DNA from: Phycisphaerae bacterium
GTDB lineage: Bacteria; Planctomycetota; Phycisphaerae; UBA1845
NCBI GenBank assembly: GCA_029260155.1
Contig: JAJDDU010000102.1
Location: 1-15,465 of the forward strand
Direction of reading: 5' to 3'
DNA length: 15,465 bases
The notes under the pieces were generated by a model. The model was not told the origin of the DNA, made no database searches, and saw only the letters and a program-made list of their open reading frames with translations. Positions 1-8,474 of the stretch are shown here, piece by piece. The position numbers and the translations under genes were made by a program. Within the stretch, counting starts at the first letter, position 1. Every line of letters begins with the position of its first letter.

Positions 1-1
1 G

Positions 2-1015
2 AAGCTCTGGCTGGCGATATGCCTGTTTGCCTACTTGACGGTCAACCGTGGCCCGACGTTTGTGTACGCGCTGTCGTTTGTCGGCGTTGTTTTGTACGAC
101 CGTCGCGCGCGGATGGAATGGTCGGAGCGCACGGTGCGAAAGATCGTCCTCGCGATTGGGATCGGTGTTGTTGCGCTCGCGATCATGCTGGGAAGCCTCT
201 GGCTGCGTGACGTCCCCGAATGCGGATACAACTACCTCGATCAAGCCGCCCCCAGTTTGCAGTCTTATCCGATGGAAAACGTGACCGCGTCTGACAAGTT
301 TGAGCGGTTGTGGTGGTTGGTGACCGCCCGGCAGTACGACTACATGTTTCACCCGAGCGCGCGCACGCTCACGGGGCAGGCGTTGTGGCTTGTCACGGAA
401 CTAGGAGCGCAGCGTTGGGAGTTGATGCTGGTTGAGTCGCTGGTTGTTCTCCTGGGTGTGTTTCATCTGTGGCGGCGGAATCGGTCAGTTGCGATGTTTG
501 TGATGCTCATGGTTCCGGCCGGCATTGTGCCGATCCTGCTGATTCGCGTGGTGAGTCATTCAGCGCTTCTACCGAATGTTCTGTTTGCGCTCGTGTGGCT
601 GTTTGGTGCGGGTCTGACACACGTTTTTGCATGGCATCGATCGCCGGTGTGGAAGACGTTTGTTGTCGCGTGCGTGGGTCTTGTCATGTGGTGGACGCAT
701 GACGCGTCGTTTCTTGCGGCCGAGCCGGGGATCGACGGGCGCGAGCACATCGCGTCGGTCGATCTGGAGTCGCTGCCGCCTGACGCGATGCTGATTGACC
801 TTGACGTGCTTCCGCTCGTCTATGTCCAGCGCGTCCACGGCGTCAGGCTTGACCTTAAGATCGTTGTTCCGCACGGTCGCATGAACCGGGCGTTTCTGGA
901 ATCGGTCGAAACGCGTATATTCACCACCGAACCAAAACTGCAGCGTGGCCTGCGCGCTGAGTTGATCGGTGAGGGCTTCGTTCGGGAGATTCGTTTGTTG
1001 AGGGTTGAGCAGTGA
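2..1015 (+). CDS. Multi-pass membrane protein, C-terminal part, DUF2723-like (5' end outside window)
   Basis: The reading frame is open from the left edge, so the true start lies outside the window; 337 residues are visible. Hydrophobic segments alternate with short charged loops: two near the start, then a roughly 70-residue soluble loop, then about four more membrane spans, then a hydrophilic C-terminal domain of about 100 residues. The loop contains RLWWLVTARQYDYMF, and the tail contains LPPDAMLI followed by PLVYVQRVHGVRLDL. Both resemble signatures I know from DUF2723 proteins, a group related to protein O-mannosyltransferase-like membrane enzymes, where the tail reads like LPPNA...PLWYLQ...G.RPDV. 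Family assignment is by memory of motifs, and the catalytic N-terminal half is not visible. The TGA stop overlaps the ispA GTG start (GTGA), so the two genes are probably co-transcribed and translationally coupled. The substrate is unknown. Confidence 0.72.
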   Translation, partial: KLWLAICLFAYLTVNRGPTFVYALSFVGVVLYDRRARMEWSERTVRKIVLAIGIGVVALAIMLGSLWLRDVPECGYNYLDQAAPSLQSYPMENVTASDKFERLWWLVTARQYDYMFHPSARTLTGQALWLVTELGAQRWELMLVESLVVLLGVFHLWRRNRSVAMFVMLMVPAGIVPILLIRVVSHSALLPNVLFALVWLFGAGLTHVFAWHRSPVWKTFVVACVGLVMWWTHDASFLAAEPGIDGREHIASVDLESLPPDAMLIDLDVLPLVYVQRVHGVRLDLKIVVPHGRMNRAFLESVETRIFTTEPKLQRGLRAELIGEGFVREIRLLRVEQ

Positions 1016-1914
1016 CTTCTTCCTCTGTCGACTGCGGTCAGGTCAAGGACTCGCTGAAGAGATGGTCCGCCGACTTCGATGCCAAGTTTGCATCGGTGCT
1101 GATACCCGCGGGGGACGCGCCGGCGGAATTGGTCGAAGCGATGCGTTACGCTGCGCTCGCGGGGGGCAAGCGGTTGCGCCCCTATTTCGTGACGCGCTGC
1201 TGCGTTCTGAGCGGCGGTTGTCCGGAGGCTGCATTCCACGCTGCGGTCGCCGTCGAGTGCGTGCACACGTTTTCGTTGGTCCATGACGATCTCCCATCGA
1301 TGGACGACGACGATCTTCGTCGCGGCCAACCGACCGTGCATCGGAAGTTCGGCGAGGCGATGGCGGTTCTCGCGGGTGACGCATTGCTGACACTGGCATT
1401 CGAGTTGGTTGTGCGCGATCTTCCCGACGCGGCGTGGGCTTCGGATATGGTCGGCGAGTTGGCGCGTGGTGTGGGCTGGTCTGGTATGATAGGTGGGCAG
1501 GTAATCGACATCCTCGGCGAGGACAAGGCTTCGTCAGTCGATCTCGTACGATCCATCCATGCCATGAAGACGGCTGCACTGTTCGAGACCTCGTGTCGCC
1601 TTGGTGCGCTCGCGGGCGGGGCGGACGCATCCGTTCTCAGCGCGTTGAGTCGGTATGGACGATGTCTCGGGAGTTCCTTTCAGGCGGCCGACGATATTCT
1701 GGACGTTACCGCGACCGCCTCGCAAATGGGCAAAAAAGTTGGGAAAGACGCGACGGCGGGCAAACAATCGCTCCCCCGGGCCGTAGGAATTGAAGAAAGT
1801 CGCAAGGTCGCCCGGCGGTTGGCCGACGAGGCTGTCTGTGCGCTCGATCTTTTCGGACGTGAAGCCGACGATCTGCGTGCGCTTGCGAAATTTGTCGTTC
1901 AACGTCAACATTAG
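1012..1914 (+). CDS. ispA: Short-chain polyprenyl diphosphate synthase (farnesyl/geranylgeranyl diphosphate synthase)
   Basis: This cytosolic prenyltransferase condenses isopentenyl diphosphate with allylic diphosphates to make C15 (or C20) precursors for quinones, undecaprenyl phosphate and similar lipids. The 300 residues match the family length. Visible motifs: GGKRLRP at 51-57; first Asp-rich motif HDDLPSMDDDDLRRG at 91-105 (D92, D93, D98), with the two-residue insertion typical of bacterial type II FPP synthases; GGQVIDI at 161-167; second Asp-rich motif ADDILD at 226-231; and GKDATAGKQSLP at 244-255. The GTG start overlaps the upstream stop by 4 bases and has a GAGGG Shine-Dalgarno at 1000-1004, 7 bases away. 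dxs follows after 67 bases, matching the common ispA-dxs pairing. The motifs closely resemble E. coli IspA, so FPP is the likelier product; chain length cannot be fixed from sequence alone. Confidence 0.95.
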   Translation: MTSSSVDCGQVKDSLKRWSADFDAKFASVLIPAGDAPAELVEAMRYAALAGGKRLRPYFVTRCCVLSGGCPEAAFHAAVAVECVHTFSLVHDDLPSMDDDDLRRGQPTVHRKFGEAMAVLAGDALLTLAFELVVRDLPDAAWASDMVGELARGVGWSGMIGGQVIDILGEDKASSVDLVRSIHAMKTAALFETSCRLGALAGGADASVLSALSRYGRCLGSSFQAADDILDVTATASQMGKKVGKDATAGKQSLPRAVGIEESRKVARRLADEAVCALDLFGREADDLRALAKFVVQRQH

Positions 1915-1981
1915 GGATACTGGGGGCTGTTGAATGCATCGCGGGGCGCTTTCGCTCGAGACGACGACGGAGTTGAACCCA

Positions 1982-3919
1982 ATGTCTGTGTTGGACCAGA
2001 TCAAATCGCCGGAGGATCTGCGCAAGCTGCCGGTCAATCGACTGGCTGGGCTTGCCCAGGAGATACGGGATCGCATCATAGACGTCGTCGCGCGAAAGGG
2101 AGGCCACTTCGCGAGCAATCTCGGTGTCACCGACCTGACCGTCGCGCTGCACTACTGTTTTGATTTTCGCACGGACCGGCTGCTGTGGGATGTTGGTCAC
2201 CAATGTTACCCGCACAAGATCCTGACCGGTCGAAACGCCAAGTTCGACACCATTCGCCAAGCCGGGGGCCTGAGCGGGTTTCCCTGTGCCGCGGAAAGTG
2301 AATACGACCAGTTCAACGTGGGGCATGCCGGCACCGCAATCGCCACGGCGATCGGACTTGCTCGTGGCGACGCGCTGCAGAAGCGCGACGCGCACGTTGT
2401 GGCGGTGGTCGGCGACGCGAGCATCGTCAACGGTGTTGCGTTTGAAGGGCTGAATCAAGCCGGTACGCTTGATCGGCAACTCCTGATTATCCTGAACGAC
2501 AACAAGTGGGGTATCTCGCTGTCGCAGGGTGCAATGGCGGAGACATTGGCCAAGTTCCGTGCCAGCCCGGTTTACGAGGAAGTCAAACAGCGGGCCAAGA
2601 CCGTCTTGCCGAAACTGCCGTTGGTCGGCAACGCACTGTACGAGACATTGGACCATCTGAAGGAAGGAATCAAAGCCACCGTAAGCCCGCACCAAATATT
2701 CGAGCAGATGGGGCTTCTGTACTTTGGCCCGGTCGACGGGCACGACGTTCCCCACCTGATCGACACGCTCAACGCACTCAAAGACGTGCATCGCCCCGTC
2801 GTGCTTCACGTGCATACCGAGAAAGGCAAGGGTGCGGAATGGGCAATCAAAGACCCTGGGAGATTTCACTCGCCCAAGCCGTTTGCGGTGCAGGACGGCA
2901 AGGTTACGATTCAATCGGGGCGGGGCAAGAGTTGGACCAGCGCTTTTGTGGACGCCCTAATCACGCTCGCCAAGAAAGACGACAAGATTTGCGCGCTGAC
3001 TGCCGGGATGCCTGACGGAACTGGCTTGGACAAGTTCGGCGCCGAATTCCCCGAGCGCTATCGTGATATCGGAATCGCTGAGAGCTGCACTGTCGACATC
3101 GCAGCCGGCATGGCCAAGAGCGGTTTGAAACCGGTTGTGGCGATCTACTCGACGTTCTTGCAGCGGGCGTTCGACCAGGTTTTTCAAGAAGTGTCATTGC
3201 AGGGGCACCCGGTCATGTTCTGCATGGACCGTGCGGGTTTGGTGGGCGGCGACGGGGCGGTGCATCACGGCTTCCTCGACATCAGCTTCTTGCGCGGGAT
3301 GCCCAACATGGTGCTCATGGCCCCGATGGACGAGCCCGAGCTACTTGAGAGCATGCGCTTCGGACTCAGCCTGCCTTGCGCTACGGCGATCCGATACCCG
3401 CGCGACGTCGTTCCCGAGCCCGCCGGAGACTGTATGCCGTTTGAGTTGGGCGTCTCCCGTTCGCTTCGCACGGGTGACGCTGCCACGATCCTCGCTTACG
3501 GTGTGACGGCCAACACTGCGATTGAGGCGGCTGACTTACTTTCGGCGATCGGATATGACGTCAGCGTGGTGAACGCGCGATTCGCAAAGCCAATCGATCG
3601 CGAAATGGTACGCCGCGCGTTCGCAGCGGGGCGTCCTGTTGTGACCGTCGAGGATCACTCGGTCGCGGGTGGATTCGGATCGGCTGTTCTTGAGACGGCC
3701 GTGGAGATGGGCCTAGCGGTTTCCGCGTTCCGGCAATTGGGCCTGCCGGCGGATCGATTCATCGAGCATGGATCGCGTGCGGGTCAGATGGCCGAGGCGG
3801 GTATCGACGCGGCTGCGATCGCGGCGACGGTTCAGCGATTGATAGAGCCGACCAACGAGGACGCGTCCGCGCCGCGCAACGTTTCGCGGTTGCGAGGTGA
3901 TCGAATCATGTCGCGCTAG
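1982..3919 (+). CDS. dxs: 1-deoxy-D-xylulose-5-phosphate synthase (Dxs), divergent
   Basis: Dxs joins pyruvate and glyceraldehyde 3-phosphate with thiamine diphosphate, the first step of the MEP isoprenoid route. I chose ATG 1982 (645 residues) because the protein then opens MSVLDQIKSPEDLRKLP, as Dxs proteins do, with GGAG at 1969-1972; ATG 1934 would add 16 residues and has GGGGG upstream. Seen: GGHFASNLGVTDLTVALHY at 40-58, WDVGHQCYPHKILTGR from 69, TPP site GDA at 144-146 with NDN at 172-174, GPVDGHD at 249-255, DRAGLVGGDGAVHHG at 416-430, and a C-terminal transketolase domain with VEDHS at 556-560. Odd points: GDA instead of GDG, KWGIS after NDN instead of the usual xMSIS, and GIAESC at 364-369 where most Dxs have IAEQH (the catalytic Glu is kept as E367). 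All three domains are present and length is normal, so it should be functional. Confidence 0.94.
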   Translation: MSVLDQIKSPEDLRKLPVNRLAGLAQEIRDRIIDVVARKGGHFASNLGVTDLTVALHYCFDFRTDRLLWDVGHQCYPHKILTGRNAKFDTIRQAGGLSGFPCAAESEYDQFNVGHAGTAIATAIGLARGDALQKRDAHVVAVVGDASIVNGVAFEGLNQAGTLDRQLLIILNDNKWGISLSQGAMAETLAKFRASPVYEEVKQRAKTVLPKLPLVGNALYETLDHLKEGIKATVSPHQIFEQMGLLYFGPVDGHDVPHLIDTLNALKDVHRPVVLHVHTEKGKGAEWAIKDPGRFHSPKPFAVQDGKVTIQSGRGKSWTSAFVDALITLAKKDDKICALTAGMPDGTGLDKFGAEFPERYRDIGIAESCTVDIAAGMAKSGLKPVVAIYSTFLQRAFDQVFQEVSLQGHPVMFCMDRAGLVGGDGAVHHGFLDISFLRGMPNMVLMAPMDEPELLESMRFGLSLPCATAIRYPRDVVPEPAGDCMPFELGVSRSLRTGDAATILAYGVTANTAIEAADLLSAIGYDVSVVNARFAKPIDREMVRRAFAAGRPVVTVEDHSVAGGFGSAVLETAVEMGLAVSAFRQLGLPADRFIEHGSRAGQMAEAGIDAAAIAATVQRLIEPTNEDASAPRNVSRLRGDRIMSR

Positions 3920-3942
3920 ATGCGCATGCCGGGGTCAGCGCC

Positions 3943-4800
3943 ATGCCGGAAGCGACCGCCAAACGCCGCGTATTCATCTTGGGCAATCCAGACAAGGCAG
4001 TCGTACACGATGCGATCGGGCAGGTGCGTGCTTTCGCCGAGAAGTACTGTGAGGTCGTCGGTGCCGCCACCGGTTTGGATGCGGCCGTCGCCCTCGATGC
4101 AGGCGCTGAGTTCATCATCGTGCTTGGTGGCGACGGGACGATTCTCGCGGTCAGTCGTTCGCTTGCCGAGCGGCAGATCCCGCTTGTTGGGGTCAACTTC
4201 GGGAAGCTCGGATATCTTGCTGAATTCAACATCGATGAGTTGGAGGCGCACCTCAAAGTCCTATTGCGGGATGACACTCTGGTCAGCGAGCGTGCGATTC
4301 TCGAATGCTGCGTGCTGCGCGACGAAGTGCCTTGCTTCGACAGTCTGGCCGTGAACGACTGTGTCATCCAAGCAGGCCCGCCGTTTCGCGTGATCGACAT
4401 GGCCGTGCGAATTAACGGGGATCATCTGACGACCATCGTCGGAGACGGGTTGATCGTGTGTACCCCGATGGGGTCGACCGCTCACAACCTCTCCGCAGGC
4501 GGGCCTATCTTGCAGGGCGGCGTTCTGGGCATCGCGCTGACGCCGCTGTCCCCGCATTCTCTGACCCATCGGCCGCTGGTCGTTGAGTACTTGGCGGAGA
4601 TCGAAATCGAAGTGCAGCGTGCCAATCACGGCACGGCGGTCCTTTTCGACGGGCAGGTGACTTTTTCCCTTCGCGCCGGCGACCGCATCCGGGTCCAGCG
4701 TTTTCCGGCGTGCTTAAAGCTCGTCCGCAACCCCGCTAACCCCAAGTGGCATGGCCTCGTCACCAAGCTCCACTGGGGCCAATCGCCTTCGGGCGCGTAG
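3943..4800 (+). CDS. nadK: NAD kinase
   Basis: NAD kinase phosphorylates NAD to NADP in the cytosol. The 285-residue protein has the family landmarks: LGGDGTIL at 61-68 (the nucleotide/catalytic GGDG motif), GVNFGKLGYLAEF at 83-95, VNDCVI at 137-142 (the NE/ND motif, here ND), GDGLIVCTPMGSTAHNLSAG from 167, THRPLV at 208-213 and FDGQ at 235-238. ATG 3943 follows GGGG at 3931-3934 and lies 23 bases after the dxs stop, so it is likely in the same transcript. In many bacteria the order is ispA-dxs-tlyA-nadK(-recN); tlyA is absent here. NADPH supply for IspC/DXR is a plausible functional link, but this is inference. Confidence 0.95.
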   Translation: MPEATAKRRVFILGNPDKAVVHDAIGQVRAFAEKYCEVVGAATGLDAAVALDAGAEFIIVLGGDGTILAVSRSLAERQIPLVGVNFGKLGYLAEFNIDELEAHLKVLLRDDTLVSERAILECCVLRDEVPCFDSLAVNDCVIQAGPPFRVIDMAVRINGDHLTTIVGDGLIVCTPMGSTAHNLSAGGPILQGGVLGIALTPLSPHSLTHRPLVVEYLAEIEIEVQRANHGTAVLFDGQVTFSLRAGDRIRVQRFPACLKLVRNPANPKWHGLVTKLHWGQSPSGA

Positions 4801-5060
4801 TGTCACAATCTGGCCTGTCTCTAACATTCTTTGAGTAAACGGCTTGCGCCGTGGCGGGTCGCGAGTGATTCCAGTTTGCGCGAGGCTGCGGTCCCGTGGC
4901 GGTAGACGGGGGGACGGGGCGGTTTTAGTATATGGGTTCGCGTTCGGGCTCAGTGGATCCCGACGGTTGGTTCTTTTCTCAAGCCAACATGGTGTTCGGA
5001 ACAGGTGACCCCGATGGCTGCCGGCGGCGGCTGTCGACGGATACGGGAGGGTTGTCGGTA
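4801..5060 (+). promoter_or_regulatory. Intergenic leader between nadK and the dehydrogenase operon (probable promoter region)
   Basis: These 260 bases hold no convincing gene, although the pdhA frame is open through part of them (ATG at 4932, without a ribosome binding site). A G-rich stretch at 4891-4918 can form a small imperfect stem (CCCGT 4893-4897 with ACGGG 4906-4910) followed by TTTT at 4923-4926, a weak terminator candidate for nadK. TAGTAT at 4926-4931 could serve as a -10 box, but no matching -35 is evident. GGGAGG at 5045-5050 is the pdhA ribosome binding site. A promoter here is inferred from the gap length and the change of pathway. Confidence 0.3.
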
Positions 5061-6158
5061 GTGCCTCGCAAGAAGATCAAGGTCGCAGACAAGCTCGAAT
5101 ACCTTCAGATTCTCGACGAGAAGGCCAGAGTTGATGAGACACTGGACCCGAAACTCGACGGGGATACTCTGCTCGGTTTCCTCAAACTGATGTTGACCAC
5201 GCGGCTGCTCGACGAGCGGATGCTGGCCATGCAGCGTCAAGGCAGGATCGGCACGTACGCGCCAATCCGTGGCCAAGAGGCTGTTCAGGCTGGGACGGCG
5301 TTCTGTGCCAGGCGTTCGGATTGGATGATCCAGTCTTTTCGGGAGCCGGGGGTCTGCATTCATCGCGGTTGGCCTATCCGGGCGATCCTTCAGCTTTGGG
5401 GTGGGTATGAAGAAGCCAACGATGTGCCCGAGGGCGTGAACGACACACCGCTGGCAGTGCCCGTGGGTTCGCAGGTCCCGCACACGATGGGGATTGCCTG
5501 GGGCATGAAGATGAAGGGCAAGGACGATGTTGCGATCGGCTACGTCGGTGACGGCGGTACGTCCGAGGGCGATTTTCACGAGGCGCTGACGTTCGCCGGC
5601 GTGTTTGGCGTGCCGGCCATATGTGTCGTCACGAACAATCAGTGGGCGATTTCGCAGCCGCGATCGCGCCAAGTGAACGCGGAGACGCTCGCCCAGAAGG
5701 GCGCTGGATACGGGATGGACGCGATCCAGGTGGATGGCAACGACGTGCTGGCTGTCTACGTCGCTACTTCTGAGGCGGTTGCCAAGGCCCGCGCCGGAGG
5801 AGGCCCGACGTTGATCGAAGCGGTGACGTATCGACTGGCCATGCACACGACCGCCGACGATCCCAAAAAATACCGCAGTGAAGACGAGGTCAAAAAATGG
5901 GAGAAGCGCGATCCGTTGATTCGCTTCGAGAAGTACCTGCGCGACCGTGACATGCTGGATGACGCAATGCACGAGCAGATCGTCAGTGACTGCAAAGCCG
6001 CGGTCAAAGTGGGCGTCGAGGAGTACGAAGCGGCCCGCGATGTCGATCCGCGGGATTGCTTCAAGTACATGTACGAGGACATGCCGGCGGAGTTGGTGAC
6101 GCAGCTGGCGGAGTTTGACGAGGCCTTGCGCACAGAGGGTGTCACGATCGGGCACTAG
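5061..6158 (+). CDS. pdhA: 2-oxoacid dehydrogenase E1 component, alpha subunit (probably pyruvate dehydrogenase)
   Basis: E1 alpha and beta together decarboxylate a 2-oxoacid with thiamine diphosphate and load the acyl group onto lipoyl-E2. I chose GTG 5061 (365 residues) because GGGAGG at 5045-5050 is 10 bases upstream and the protein then begins like Gram-positive-type E1 alpha; an ATG at 4932 would add 43 residues with no family likeness and no ribosome binding site. Visible: MQRQGRIGTYAPIRGQEA at 57-74, TPP motif GDGGTSEGDFHEALTFAG at 163-180 with NNQWAIS at 192-198, and the loop MHTTADDPKKYRS at 261-273, which carries H262. The usual phrase is RYGPHT; here it reads RLAMHT. pdhB follows after 26 bases. 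The E1 subunits alone do not firmly separate pyruvate from branched-chain oxoacid specificity. Confidence 0.93.
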   Translation: MPRKKIKVADKLEYLQILDEKARVDETLDPKLDGDTLLGFLKLMLTTRLLDERMLAMQRQGRIGTYAPIRGQEAVQAGTAFCARRSDWMIQSFREPGVCIHRGWPIRAILQLWGGYEEANDVPEGVNDTPLAVPVGSQVPHTMGIAWGMKMKGKDDVAIGYVGDGGTSEGDFHEALTFAGVFGVPAICVVTNNQWAISQPRSRQVNAETLAQKGAGYGMDAIQVDGNDVLAVYVATSEAVAKARAGGGPTLIEAVTYRLAMHTTADDPKKYRSEDEVKKWEKRDPLIRFEKYLRDRDMLDDAMHEQIVSDCKAAVKVGVEEYEAARDVDPRDCFKYMYEDMPAELVTQLAEFDEALRTEGVTIGH

Positions 6159-6184
6159 CGAGGAATCGGAACAAGAGGAGCCAC

Positions 6185-7165
6185 ATGGCACAACTGAACA
6201 TGGTCAAAGCGCTCAACCTCGCGCTGCGCGAAGCGCTGGCCGAAGACAATGACGTCGTCGTCATGGGCCAGGACGTCGGGCAGGATGAGGGCGTCTTTCG
6301 CGTTACGGAAAAACTGCTGGCTGAGTTCGGCCGGGAGCGCGTAATCGATACACCTCTGGCGGAAGCGGGCATCGTGGGGACGGCGGTCGGGTTGGCGCTT
6401 TACGGCATGAAGCCGGTCTGCGAGATGCAGTTTTCGGGGTTTGCCTACCAAGCGTACCACCAGATTGAAGGGCACGTCGCTCGGTATCGCAACCGCACGC
6501 GGGGACGCTACACGATGCCGATGGTTGTCCGCATGCCCTTCGGCGGCGGTATCCGAGCCCTTGAGCACCACAGCGAAAGCCAAGAAGCGATTTACGCGCA
6601 CACGCCGGGCCTGCAGATGGTGATTTGCTCTGCGCCGCGAAACGCGCGGGCGCTTCTGCTTGCGTCGATTCGCCATCCAGACCCCGTGATCTTCTTCGAG
6701 CCCAAGGCAGTGTACCGCGCGTTCAAAGAAGAAGTGCCCGACGAGCCCGAGACAATGGAGCTCGGCAAGGCACACGTCGCGCGCGTGGGCAAGGACATCA
6801 CGCTCGTCTCCTTCGGCGCGATGATGCGCGCGACGCTTGAAGCCGCGGACGATCTATCCGACGAAGACAACATCGAGGCCGAGGTCATCGATCTGCTCAC
6901 GGTGTCCCCGCTAGACACTGAGACGATCGCGAATTCGGTATCGAAGACCGGGCGATGCGTTGTGGTGCACGAAGGGCATCGAACGTGCGGGATCGGCGCG
7001 GAGGTCGTCGCACGCCTGGTCGAGAGTTGCTTCTATCACCTCGAAGCACCCATTAGACGTCTTACGGGTTACGACGTACACTTTCCCTACTTCGCTCGCG
7101 AGCAAGCGTTCTTGCCCGGAGCGGACCGGATCAAGCGTGCCGTTCGGGAAACGCTGGTCTGCTAA
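6185..7165 (+). CDS. pdhB: 2-oxoacid dehydrogenase E1 component, beta subunit
   Basis: This is the partner of the alpha subunit in an alpha2-beta2 E1 enzyme. The 326 residues are the standard length. Seen: MGQDVGQDEGVFRVT at 27-41; DTPLAEAGIVGTAVGLALYG at 55-74, which includes the conserved Glu (E60) that activates the thiamine ring; MQFSGFAYQAYHQI at 81-94; HHSESQEAIYAHTPGL at 128-143 with the active-site His; and, further on, FFEPKAVYR and a C-terminal transketolase-C domain with VVHEGHRTCGIGAE. AGAGGAG at 6174-6180 lies just ahead of ATG 6185, a strong ribosome binding site. The FFEPK...YR phrase is also frequent in branched-chain E1 beta subunits, so the substrate is somewhat open. pdhC follows after 20 bases in the same operon. 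Confidence 0.94.
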   Translation: MAQLNMVKALNLALREALAEDNDVVVMGQDVGQDEGVFRVTEKLLAEFGRERVIDTPLAEAGIVGTAVGLALYGMKPVCEMQFSGFAYQAYHQIEGHVARYRNRTRGRYTMPMVVRMPFGGGIRALEHHSESQEAIYAHTPGLQMVICSAPRNARALLLASIRHPDPVIFFEPKAVYRAFKEEVPDEPETMELGKAHVARVGKDITLVSFGAMMRATLEAADDLSDEDNIEAEVIDLLTVSPLDTETIANSVSKTGRCVVVHEGHRTCGIGAEVVARLVESCFYHLEAPIRRLTGYDVHFPYFAREQAFLPGADRIKRAVRETLVC

Positions 7166-7185
7166 ACCACGCCGGAGCCAGTTGA

Positions 7186-8448
7186 ATGTCGCGTGAATTC
7201 CGCTTGCCCGATCTCGGCGAGGGCATTACTGAGGCCCAAATCGTCCAGGTGCTCGTGGCTGAAGGCGAGACGATCGAGGAGGACCGAAATCTCTTCGAGG
7301 TCGAGACGGACAAAGCCGCCGTTGAGATTCCGTCACCGTTCGCCGGTCCCGTCGAGCGACTACACATTGTTGCCGGACAGACCGTCCACGTAGGCGACGT
7401 CATGATCACTTTCGGCGGCGGCGACGATGCCACGCCGACCCCAGCCAAGGCGTCGAAGAAGACGGCGGAAGCACCGTCGGTCGCGCCCACCACGACGGTA
7501 ACCCCCTCTGCGGCGCCCGCTCGTCGCACCCGCGCAGCCGCTGCCCCAGCGGTCCGCAAGCTCGCTCGCGATTCGGGTATCGACATCGACGTCATCGTAG
7601 GAAGCGGACCCGGCGGGCGCGTGACGCGCGAGGACGTTCACGCTGCCGCCAACGGACGATCGGCTGCTGCCTCCGCACCACCCCCCGCGCTGTCCAATCG
7701 CGCTCCCGTGCCGCCACCGGTGATGCCGGCTGGTGAAAGCGGCAGCGACAAGTGGGGGGCGACACGAACGGCCCCGCTTACGCAGATCCGCAAGACCATC
7801 GCGCAGCAAATGACGCGATCGATCTCCACGGCTGCGCATGTCACGCAGATGGATATGGCCGACGTGACCAATCTCGAATCGCTTCGCAAGCAATACCGCG
7901 AAGCGCACAACGGCGAGCGCCGCATCACGGCGATGGCGTTTGTTGTCAACGCGGTGGCCATGGCATTGCGCAACCATCCGATCTTTAACGCCAACATAGA
8001 CACCGAAACCGGCACGATCACATACAAGGAATACATCAACGTCGGCATCGCGGTCGACACGCCGCGGGGCTTGGTTGTTCCCAGCGTTCGTGGCGCGGAT
8101 GCGTTGGGTGTCGCGCAGATCGCGGCTGAACTCGGAGAGATTTCGGAGAAAGCGCGCGATGCCCGGTTCGCGGTCGACGATTTGCGCGGGGGTACGTTCA
8201 CGATCACCAACGTCGGCTCGTTGGGCGGCACCTACAGCACGCCTATCATCAACTATCCCGAAGTTGCGATCCTCGGTCTAGGCCAAGCGAAGGAGACGCC
8301 GGTCGTCAAGGACGGCGCGATCGTGATTCGTACGATGATGCCGGTGAGCTTCTCCTTCGATCACCGCATCGCCGACGGTGCCCAAGCGGCTCGCTTCTGC
8401 AAGGAGCTTCTCGGATACCTCCAAAACCCTGTAACGCTGTTCATGTGA
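7186..8448 (+). CDS. pdhC: Dihydrolipoamide acyltransferase (E2) of the 2-oxoacid dehydrogenase complex
   Basis: E2 is the core of the complex and passes the acyl group from lipoyl-lysine to CoA. Domain order in 420 residues: one lipoyl domain at about 1-77 with the lipoylated K43 in VETDKAAVEIPSP; an Ala/Pro/Thr-rich flexible linker at about 78-117; a peripheral-subunit-binding domain at about 121-154 (VRKLARDSGIDI, GPGGRVTREDV); a second Pro/Ala linker; and a catalytic acetyltransferase domain from about 195 to the end with SFDHRIADG at 390-398 (H393, D397). GGAG at 7175-7178 precedes ATG 7186. A single lipoyl domain is normal for Gram-positive-type and branched-chain E2 proteins. A - strand gene begins its stop 26 bases downstream, so E3 is not directly next in line. 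Confidence 0.94.
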   Translation: MSREFRLPDLGEGITEAQIVQVLVAEGETIEEDRNLFEVETDKAAVEIPSPFAGPVERLHIVAGQTVHVGDVMITFGGGDDATPTPAKASKKTAEAPSVAPTTTVTPSAAPARRTRAAAAPAVRKLARDSGIDIDVIVGSGPGGRVTREDVHAAANGRSAAASAPPPALSNRAPVPPPVMPAGESGSDKWGATRTAPLTQIRKTIAQQMTRSISTAAHVTQMDMADVTNLESLRKQYREAHNGERRITAMAFVVNAVAMALRNHPIFNANIDTETGTITYKEYINVGIAVDTPRGLVVPSVRGADALGVAQIAAELGEISEKARDARFAVDDLRGGTFTITNVGSLGGTYSTPIINYPEVAILGLGQAKETPVVKDGAIVIRTMMPVSFSFDHRIADGAQAARFCKELLGYLQNPVTLFM

Positions 8449-8474
8449 AAGCGGGCCGTGTTCGGCAGGTATTG

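Noticed and set aside
4932..5060. Longer pdhA starting at ATG 4932
   Set aside because: The added 43 residues have no E1 likeness and no Shine-Dalgarno, whereas GTG 5061 has GGGAGG at a normal distance.
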